A stretch of 64,000 nt of DNA from Leifsonia tongyongensis (lineage in GTDB: Bacteria > Actinomycetota > Actinomycetes > Actinomycetales > Microbacteriaceae). Both the position numbers and the translations under genes were made by a program. The notes beneath the pieces were generated by a model, which saw nothing but the letters and a program-made list of their open reading frames with translations, made no database searches and was not told the origin of the DNA. The stretch is taken from contig NZ_JAAGWY010000002.1 in assembly GCF_010686705.1 (NCBI RefSeq), positions 520,001 to 584,000 on the forward strand, in the 5' to 3' direction. Positions within the stretch are counted from its first letter, which is position 1. Each line of letters starts with the position of its first letter. Positions 57,071 through 64,000 of the stretch are shown here, piece after piece.

Positions 57071-59704
57071 ATGCAACACATGAGGAGCGCTCATGTTATT
57101 CGCACGCCGGATCAGCGGCTGCGGATCTTCGTCAGTTCCACCCTTCAGGAACTCGCACCCGAACGACGGGCGGCCCGTGCCGCGATAGAACGCCTTCACC
57201 TCGCGCCGGTCATGTTCGAACTGGGTGCCAGGCCCCATCCTCCGCGCGAGCTCTATCGGGCCTACCTCGACCAGAGCGACGTCTTCATCGGCCTGTACTG
57301 GGAGCGCTACGGCTGGGTGGCGCCCGACGAGGAGGTGTCCGGGCTCGAAGACGAATACAACCTGTGCCCGGCCGAACTGCCCCGACTGCTCTACGTCAAG
57401 GGCCCCGCTGAGAACCGCGAACCCCGGCTGACCGAACTGCTGGACCGGATCAGGCATGACGATCTGGCGGCGTACAAGTACTTCGAGACCCCCAAAGAAC
57501 TCGCAACCCTCGTCGAAGCCGATCTCGCCACCCTTCTCGCCGAGCGGTTCGAACAGAGCCAGGTCGCACCCTCCACGGACGTCCCCGCGAACGCCGAACG
57601 CGTCGTCGCGCCCGTCCGCCTGCCCGTGCCCCTCACCGACCTGATCGGTCGCGAGGGCGACATCGACGACGTCCATCGGATGCTCACCGCGGGCGCGCGG
57701 CTCATCACGCTGATCGGACCGGGAGGCATTGGGAAAAGCCGGCTCGCTCTCGCGGCCGGGCGCGCATCCGCCCCCGATTTCGAAGACGGAGCGGCCTTCG
57801 TCGATCTGCAGTCGGTGCATGACGCCGACCGTGTGCTCAATGCGATCGCGCAGGCACTCGGCGTCCGCGACACCGGCGAAGCACCGCTGATGGACAACCT
57901 CGTCACGGCTCTGAACGACCGGAACATGCTGCTGGTGATCGACAACTTCGAGCAGGTCCTCGACGCCGCCCGGTCGCTGACGGCCCTGCTGGCCGCGGTG
58001 CCGGGCATTGCGATGCTCGTGACGAGCCGCGTCCTGCTTCGCGTGAGCGCCGAGCAGAGCTACGACGTCGGACCGCTCCCCGAAGAATCGTCGGTGAGCC
58101 TTTTCACGGAGCGCGCCCGTGCGGTGAAACCCGACTTCGAGATCACTGCAGACAATGCGGATGCGGTCTCCCGCGTCTGTGCGACGGTGGACGGCATGCC
58201 GCTGGCCATCGAACTCGCTGCGGCTCGCATCCGCGTCCTCTCCCCCGCCGAACTCCTCGACCGGCTCGACCGCCAGCTCAGCGTGCTGGTGTCGGGGTCG
58301 CGGGACCTCCCCGAACGCCAGCAGACCCTGCGCCGCACGATCGAGTGGAGCGCCCAACTCCTCGAGCCGGGCCAGGACCGCCTGCTCGCGCGTCTCGGCG
58401 TCTTCGAGGGCGGCTTCTCGCTCGAGGCCGCGGAGTTCGTGGGCGCCGACGGAACCCAGGCCGACGGAGACCAGGCCGACGGGGATCGGGTCGACAGCGA
58501 TCGGGATGCGGGAGGCGACGTGCTCAGCGACCTCACCTCCCTTGTCGACAGCAGCCTGGTCAGCCAGAGCGTCAGCGCTGACCGCCCGCGGTTCACCATG
58601 CAGGCCATCGTGCGGGAATACGCGCGGGAGCGCCTTGCCGAGAGCGGCGACCTCGCGCTCGTCCAGGATGCGCACGCGCGGTTCTTCCTGCAGCTCTGCG
58701 ATCGCGTGGAGGCGCAGCTCAAGGGAGAAGGGCAGCGTGAGTGGATCCTTCGCCTGGGTGAGGAACGGGAGAACCTGCGCGGCGCTGAGCGTTTCCTCCT
58801 CGGCAGCCGCGACTGGGATCGCGCAGCCCATCTCGCGTTCAGCCTCTACCTGTATTGGTGGGTGACCGGCCTGTTGGGCGAGGTGCGCACCTGGATGGAT
58901 CTCGCACTCGCTTCGGGGGATGCGCTCTCGGACCACACCCGGGCGATCGCGCTGTACTTCAGCCGCACCATCATGTTCTGGCGCGACCCTGATGGAAGTG
59001 TCGCCGCCGACCTGTCGACCAGTGCTGAGCTCTTCCACCGCTCGGGCGACCGCGAAGGCGAGGCCCTCACCCGGATCTCGCTCGCGTTGGCGCTGATGGC
59101 CGGCGAGAAGCCGGACACCGAGCGGGCCCGCGACGTGATGGAGATCAGTCTTCGGCTCTTCCGTGAGAGCGGGAGCCAGTGGGGCGAATCGATGGCGCTG
59201 GTGCTGCTCGGTCGCGTAGCGCTCCTGCAGCAGAAGCTCCCGGAGGCGCTCGACCGCTTCTCGAAGAGCCTGGCCCTGACGCAGGCCACCGGTGACGACA
59301 TCGGAGAGCGGATCGCTTCGTACCACCTCGGGTGGGCACAGCTGAAGCTCGGGGCGGTGGATGAGGCGCGGGACGACTTCGCATTGAGCGTCACCGTGTC
59401 GGCTGGGCTCGGCCATGTCGAAGGGCTCGCGTACGGGCTCGAAGGGATGGTCGCCATTGCGGCCCTCGCCGGCGACATCGACCGGGCCGGGAGGCTCGCA
59501 GGCGCGTCCCGTGCACTACGCGAACGGAGTGGTCTCCACAACGGTCCCATGTTCACTTTCCACCAGGCGTACCTCGACCAGCTGGTGGCCGACGGTGCGG
59601 GCGCACAGCTCGACCGGGCGATCGCCGAGGGCCGCGAGCTCAGCGTCGAGCAGGCGGTCGCCGAAGCTCTCGCGGAGGCGGGGCAGTCGCAGCGTCGGCC
59701 CTGA
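57071..59704 (+). CDS. DUF4062-STAND NTPase-TPR protein
   Basis: An 877-residue three-part protein. Residues about 17-105 are DUF4062 (LRIFVSSTLQELAPERRAARAAIE, VFIGLYWERYGW), a TIR-like fold found as an effector or sensor in bacterial STAND proteins. A STAND/NB-ARC ATPase follows (P-loop LIGPGGIGKSRLA at 215-226, LLVIDNFEQV, MLVTSR), then a winged-helix-like hinge, an acidic repeated linker (DGTQADGDQADGDRVD) and a C-terminal TPR domain. It has no DNA-binding domain, so it is not a LAL regulator. The design resembles Avs/NLR-like antiphage proteins. It lies directly after a tRNA. Start ATG 57071 or 57080. Confidence 0.85.
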   Translation: MQHMRSAHVIRTPDQRLRIFVSSTLQELAPERRAARAAIERLHLAPVMFELGARPHPPRELYRAYLDQSDVFIGLYWERYGWVAPDEEVSGLEDEYNLCPAELPRLLYVKGPAENREPRLTELLDRIRHDDLAAYKYFETPKELATLVEADLATLLAERFEQSQVAPSTDVPANAERVVAPVRLPVPLTDLIGREGDIDDVHRMLTAGARLITLIGPGGIGKSRLALAAGRASAPDFEDGAAFVDLQSVHDADRVLNAIAQALGVRDTGEAPLMDNLVTALNDRNMLLVIDNFEQVLDAARSLTALLAAVPGIAMLVTSRVLLRVSAEQSYDVGPLPEESSVSLFTERARAVKPDFEITADNADAVSRVCATVDGMPLAIELAAARIRVLSPAELLDRLDRQLSVLVSGSRDLPERQQTLRRTIEWSAQLLEPGQDRLLARLGVFEGGFSLEAAEFVGADGTQADGDQADGDRVDSDRDAGGDVLSDLTSLVDSSLVSQSVSADRPRFTMQAIVREYARERLAESGDLALVQDAHARFFLQLCDRVEAQLKGEGQREWILRLGEERENLRGAERFLLGSRDWDRAAHLAFSLYLYWWVTGLLGEVRTWMDLALASGDALSDHTRAIALYFSRTIMFWRDPDGSVAADLSTSAELFHRSGDREGEALTRISLALALMAGEKPDTERARDVMEISLRLFRESGSQWGESMALVLLGRVALLQQKLPEALDRFSKSLALTQATGDDIGERIASYHLGWAQLKLGAVDEARDDFALSVTVSAGLGHVEGLAYGLEGMVAIAALAGDIDRAGRLAGASRALRERSGLHNGPMFTFHQAYLDQLVADGAGAQLDRAIAEGRELSVEQAVAEALAEAGQSQRRP

Positions 59705-59718
59705 GCCGGCGGGGTGCA

Positions 59719-60237
59719 TCAGGTCGCCGACCAGCCGTACCGGGCGACGAGCGCAGCCTGCACCGCACCGTAGCGCCGTTCGTCGAGCGCCGCCGCCTCA
59801 CGGCGCATCCCGCCCGGGTGAAGGCGGAACACGCGGTCGATGTTGACGAAGCTGGGGCGTCGCTGGGCGTCCCACGCACCGGTCCCGACGGGAACGTAGC
59901 CGAGACGGCCCGGATGCTCCTGGCTGGTCAGCTGCACGGCGAGGACGGTGCCCTCTCTCTCGGCGGCGACGACGAGCACCGGGCGGTCTTTGCCGCGCCC
60001 GTCGCGCTCTTCGAAGGGGACCCACGTCCAGACGATCTCGCCAGGGTCGGCATCGCCGTCGACGCGCGGCACATACGACATGGTCACCGGCCCGATCCGT
60101 CGAGGGTCGACTTCGACCGTCGCGCTGGGTCCGTGCTGCCCGGGCGACGCCTGGAGGTCGGCGGTAGGGCGCGGAGGCCGCTCGGCGGGCCGGAACAGTG
60201 CAGCGATGGCGGACAGGACACGTGAGATCGTCGACAC
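59719..60237 (-). CDS. PemK/MazF-like protein
   Basis: A 172-residue protein with a short hydrophobic-basic start (STISRVLSAIAALFRP) and a PemK/MazF-like domain (GEIVWTWVPFEERDGRGKDRPVLVV, TGAWDAQRRPSFVNIDRVFRL). MazF-type proteins are mRNA-cleaving toxins, but no antitoxin gene lies next to it and the N-terminal extension is unusual. It may be a degenerate or regulatory member. GTG 60237 is chosen for the start. Confidence 0.7.
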   Translation of the reverse strand: MSTISRVLSAIAALFRPAERPPRPTADLQASPGQHGPSATVEVDPRRIGPVTMSYVPRVDGDADPGEIVWTWVPFEERDGRGKDRPVLVVAAEREGTVLAVQLTSQEHPGRLGYVPVGTGAWDAQRRPSFVNIDRVFRLHPGGMRREAAALDERRYGAVQAALVARYGWSAT

Positions 60238-60274
60238 CCACCGAACATTACCGCCTGGACCGGCCCCTCTCGGG

Positions 60275-61438
60275 CTAGCCCGCCGACGGTTCGACGGGAG
60301 CGTCCTCGCGCCACGACACGTGGGCGGTCGCCGTGAGCCCGATCGTGCGCTGGATGAGCGCGGCCGCACCCCACGAGACGAGGAACGACCACACCGCGAC
60401 GATGAGCGCCGCCAGCACCTGGGCGCCGAGCTGATCGAAGTTGCCGCTGTAGACCATCCCGGTGCCGTTTGCGAACAGCCCGATGAACAGCAGTCCGACG
60501 AGACTGCCGACGAGATGGATGACCACGACGACCATCGGTGTCCCGAACTGCGCGCGCGCAGCCACGTCGACGATCACGGCGCACGCGATTCCCGACAGTG
60601 CGCCGAGGAGCAGTGCCCAGCCGGTCGTGACGATTCCGGATGCAGGGGTGATGGCGATCAGTCCGGCCACCGCTCCGCAGACGGCGCTCGTCACCGTCGG
60701 GCGGCGCATCATGATGCGGTCGACGGTCACCCACGCGATCGTCGCGGCAGCTGATGCGGTGAGAGTGTTGATCCAGATCAGCCCCGTGAAACCGTCGACG
60801 GCGCCCTCGCTGCCGATGGTGAGCCCGAACCACCCGAACCAGACGAGCGCTCCCCCGGCCGCCATCACCGGAACGTTGCGCCGTTCCCGGATCTCGTGCG
60901 CCGGTTGCCGCCCGCAGACCAGCAGCAACCCCGCGGCGCCCGCGGCCGCAGCGATGCTCACCGGAATCGCTCCCCCGAAGTCGACGACGCCCAGCGTCGC
61001 GGTCGCCCATCCTTCGGTCAGGTCGAACACGGCGAAACCCGCCGGAAAGTAGACGACCGCCACCCAGATCGCGGCGAATACGACCCAGCCGCGCAGGGTC
61101 ACGCGGGGAGCGACCGCTGACGCGACGATCGTCACCGCGAGCACGCACACCGCACCTGCGTAGCAGGCGCGGGCGAGGGCGAACGCATCTCCGGGCACAG
61201 CACCCGGGACGCCGACGACGTGAGGGACGAGTGGCGGGCCGAAGAGCATCCCGTAGCCGCCGATGACGAAGAGCACTCCCGCCACGCCGGCACCGGCGAG
61301 CGTCGCGCGCATCGCAGACACCGCACCGGCGCTGCTGATCATCCCGCCGTAGAGCAGCGCGAACCCCGGAACGACGGCGAAGACGAGGGCGCCGGAAACC
61401 AGGAGCAGGAGGGCGTCCACCTGGGCAGCAGTGTCCAT
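60275..61438 (-). CDS. Divergent Amt-family paralogue
   Basis: A 387-residue membrane protein of the Amt/Rh fold with about 11 spans (ALLYGGMISSAGAVS, FGWFGLTIGSEGAVDG, MVVVVIHLVGSLVG). The key residue Asp153 and the second pore histidine (His308) are kept, but the first pore histidine is Ser161 (VDFGGAIPVSIAA) and the Phe gate aligned to E. coli F107 is Val97. This argues for altered substrate handling or loss of transport. ATG 61438 follows GGAAGGG. It lies downstream of the canonical amt gene; no glnK follows. Confidence 0.85.
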   Translation of the reverse strand: MDTAAQVDALLLLVSGALVFAVVPGFALLYGGMISSAGAVSAMRATLAGAGVAGVLFVIGGYGMLFGPPLVPHVVGVPGAVPGDAFALARACYAGAVCVLAVTIVASAVAPRVTLRGWVVFAAIWVAVVYFPAGFAVFDLTEGWATATLGVVDFGGAIPVSIAAAAGAAGLLLVCGRQPAHEIRERRNVPVMAAGGALVWFGWFGLTIGSEGAVDGFTGLIWINTLTASAAATIAWVTVDRIMMRRPTVTSAVCGAVAGLIAITPASGIVTTGWALLLGALSGIACAVIVDVAARAQFGTPMVVVVIHLVGSLVGLLFIGLFANGTGMVYSGNFDQLGAQVLAALIVAVWSFLVSWGAAALIQRTIGLTATAHVSWREDAPVEPSAG

Positions 61439-61533
61439 GGACCCTTCCTCGCGTGTGCGGACGGTCGCAGCGCAGCCACGCGGTGCGCCATCCAAAGAAT
61501 ACTTGCGTTAATTCTGGAAGCGGGGCAAACGAG

Positions 61534-61565
61534 AAGCGGGGCGCCGCCCGAAGGCGACACCCCGC
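61534..61565 (-). terminator. Imperfect hairpin between amt genes
   Basis: A 14-bp stem with two mismatches (arms near 61535-61549 and 61551-61565) lies downstream of the canonical amt gene on its strand. The T run is poor, so readthrough into the second amt is likely. Confidence 0.4.
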
Positions 61566-61583
61566 TCACCACTACCGGGAGGA

Positions 61584-62867
<1,284 letters not shown>

Positions 62868-62985
62868 ACGAATGGTCTACCTCTCTTGTGATTGCACACG
62901 ATGTCCCGGTCGACGCAATCAGGTGTGGCGCTTTTCGGGGTGTCGTCAGTTTCGCCGTGAGAGGTTTCGGTGGATGCGCCCTCGT

Positions 62986-63001
62986 GTTTCGCGGGTGTTA
63001 C
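62986..63001 (-). promoter_or_regulatory. GlnR-like box upstream of amt
   Basis: On the minus strand GTAAC, 6 bases, GAAAC, which matches the actinobacterial GlnR half-site consensus gTnAC-n6-GaAAC. It lies about 120 bases upstream of the amt start. GlnR activates amt in nitrogen limitation in Streptomyces; whether this organism has GlnR cannot be seen here. Confidence 0.5.
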
Positions 63002-63079
63002 GGCTGGCGGATGCGTGTAAACATCGTGTTTCGGCCGCCCTCGGATCCGCACCCAGAGAGCCGCGCAAACGCCGGGAGG

Positions 63080-64000
63080 TCAGTCTTCGTCGCCGTGGGG
63101 CGGCAGTTCGCCGGTCGTCAGCGCGATCATGCGCGACACCGAGCGGAGGTACTTCTTGCGGTAGCCGCCCCCGAGCATCTCGTCATCGAACACGGTGTTG
63201 AGCGGTACGCCGGTCTGGACGACCGGGATCTCGGCGTCGTAGACGCGGTCGATGAACGCGACGAGACGCAGTGCGGCCATCTGGTCGTGGAGCACCTGCA
63301 CGTCGGTGAGGCCGATGACGTCGATGCCGGAGATCATTTTGATGTATTTCGACGGGTGGACCGTCGCGAGGTGCGCGACGAGGTCGTCGAACGCGTCGCT
63401 CGTCACGGCTTCGCCACGGGAGGCGAGTGCGACCACGGTCTTCTCAAAGGCTTCGGGGTCGACTGTGAGCGCGCGGCCCTCGGTGTCGCGCCGGCGGTAG
63501 TCGAGTCCGTCGATCCGCACCGTCTCGAAGTGGCCGGAGAGCGCCTGGATCTCACGGAGGAAGTCGCTGGCGGCGAACCGGCCCTCACCGAGGGCGTTCG
63601 GCGGGGTGTTCGACGTCGCGGCGATGCGCGTACCCGATGCGACGAGCTCGGAGAGCATGCGGGTCATCATCATGGTGTCGCCCGGGTCGTCGAGCTCGAA
63701 CTCGTCGATGCAGATCAGGGTCGAGCCGCTGAGGAGCTTGACGGCTCCGGCGTAGCCGAGAGCCCCGACAAGGGCGGTGTACTCGATGAACGTGCCGAAG
63801 TACTTGCGGCCGGGCGCCTCGTGCCAGAGCGCTGCGAGCAAGTGGGTCTTGCCCACGCCGAACCCGCCGTCGAGGTAGACGCCGGGCTTCGTCTCGATGC
63901 GTTTGCGACTGCGGCTGAAGAAGCCGGCCGGGCGCTGCGGCTCCCAGGCTTTCGCGAACGTCTTCAGTTTCTCGACGGCCGCCGCCTGCGACGGATAGTC
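63080..64000 (-). CDS. zapE: ZapE/AFG1-family ATPase, 5' end cut by window
   Basis: A P-loop ATPase of the ZapE/AFG1 family. Visible are FFSRSRKRIETKPGVYLDGGFGVGKTHLLAALWH with Walker A (GGFGVGKT), Walker B (STLICIDEFELDDPGDT), sensor TSNTPPNALGEGRF and the C-terminal WH-like end (SRMIALTTGELPPHG). The protein is in frame with the window end, so the N terminus is missing and about 306 residues are present. It probably acts in division or protein quality control. Confidence 0.93.
   Translation of the reverse strand, partial: DYPSQAAAVEKLKTFAKAWEPQRPAGFFSRSRKRIETKPGVYLDGGFGVGKTHLLAALWHEAPGRKYFGTFIEYTALVGALGYAGAVKLLSGSTLICIDEFELDDPGDTMMMTRMLSELVASGTRIAATSNTPPNALGEGRFAASDFLREIQALSGHFETVRIDGLDYRRRDTEGRALTVDPEAFEKTVVALASRGEAVTSDAFDDLVAHLATVHPSKYIKMISGIDVIGLTDVQVLHDQMAALRLVAFIDRVYDAEIPVVQTGVPLNTVFDDEMLGGGYRKKYLRSVSRMIALTTGELPPHGDED

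Noticed and set aside
56935-57071. Second integration site at tRNA-Val(CAC)
   Set aside because: No second copy of its 3' end and no integrase were found nearby; the STAND gene may still be accessory, but there is no att evidence.
57056-59416. A 786-residue minus-strand frame opposite the STAND gene
   Set aside because: The plus-strand frame has P-loop and DUF4062 motifs; the antisense frame has none.

Overview
The window is high-GC DNA from an actinobacterium, most likely a member of Microbacteriaceae (Leifsonia-like). I infer this from high-GC codon use, actinobacterial gene orders (pyrR-pyrB-pyrC-carA-carB-pyrF-gmk-rpoZ-coaBC; alaS-ruvX-mltG-aro-efp-nusB; thrS-HIT-pdxS-pdxT-yebC-ruvCAB-yajC-secDF-rel) and frequent GTG/TTG starts. 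No database search was possible, so names rest on motifs, length and context.

Layout. 1-11.3 kb (minus strand): a pyrimidine operon running pyrR, pyrB, pyrC, a small membrane protein, carA, carB, pyrF, a fused mIHF-guanylate kinase, rpoZ and a truncated coaBC. 11.4-22.7 kb (minus): alaS, ruvX, mltG, aroE, aroC, aroK, aroB, a DUF3052-like gene, aroQ, efp, nusB and a DsbA-like lipoprotein. 22.7-28.6 kb: two small membrane proteins, rpsD, rarA, and on the plus strand a membrane cyclophilin, a DUF349 protein and an AbiEi-like protein. 28.6-42.1 kb (minus): rel, secF, secD, yajC, ruvB, ruvA, ruvC, a YebC-type regulator, pdxT, pdxS, an HIT phosphorylase, thrS and a secreted protein. These chromosomal blocks are conserved housekeeping DNA with tight or overlapping gene joints.

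42.17-50.41 kb is an integrated mobile element of about 8.2 kb, inserted at the 3' end of a tRNA-Val(GAC) gene and bounded by a 28-bp direct repeat. It encodes a tyrosine integrase, an XRE regulator, an excisionase-like protein, a winged-helix replication initiator with four iterons inside its own reading frame, three zinc-ribbon mini-proteins, an HK97-fold major capsid protein, a possible virion surface protein and several unknown cargo genes. I see no terminase, portal, maturation protease, tail or lysis gene. It therefore looks like a minimal capsid-encoding phage satellite (phiRv1 or cf-PICI-like in concept) rather than a complete prophage. A dispersed repeat, present three times, marks the borders of its cargo modules. 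This element is the best candidate for an undescribed system in the window.

50.38-64 kb: a tRNA cluster Gly-Cys-Val; an FAD oxidoreductase operon divergent from a large LuxR-type (LAL) ATPase regulator; tRNA-Val(CAC); a DUF4062-STAND-TPR protein that resembles NLR-like defence proteins; a PemK/MazF-like protein; two Amt proteins, one canonical and one with altered pore residues; a GlnR-like box; and a truncated ZapE/AFG1 ATPase gene.
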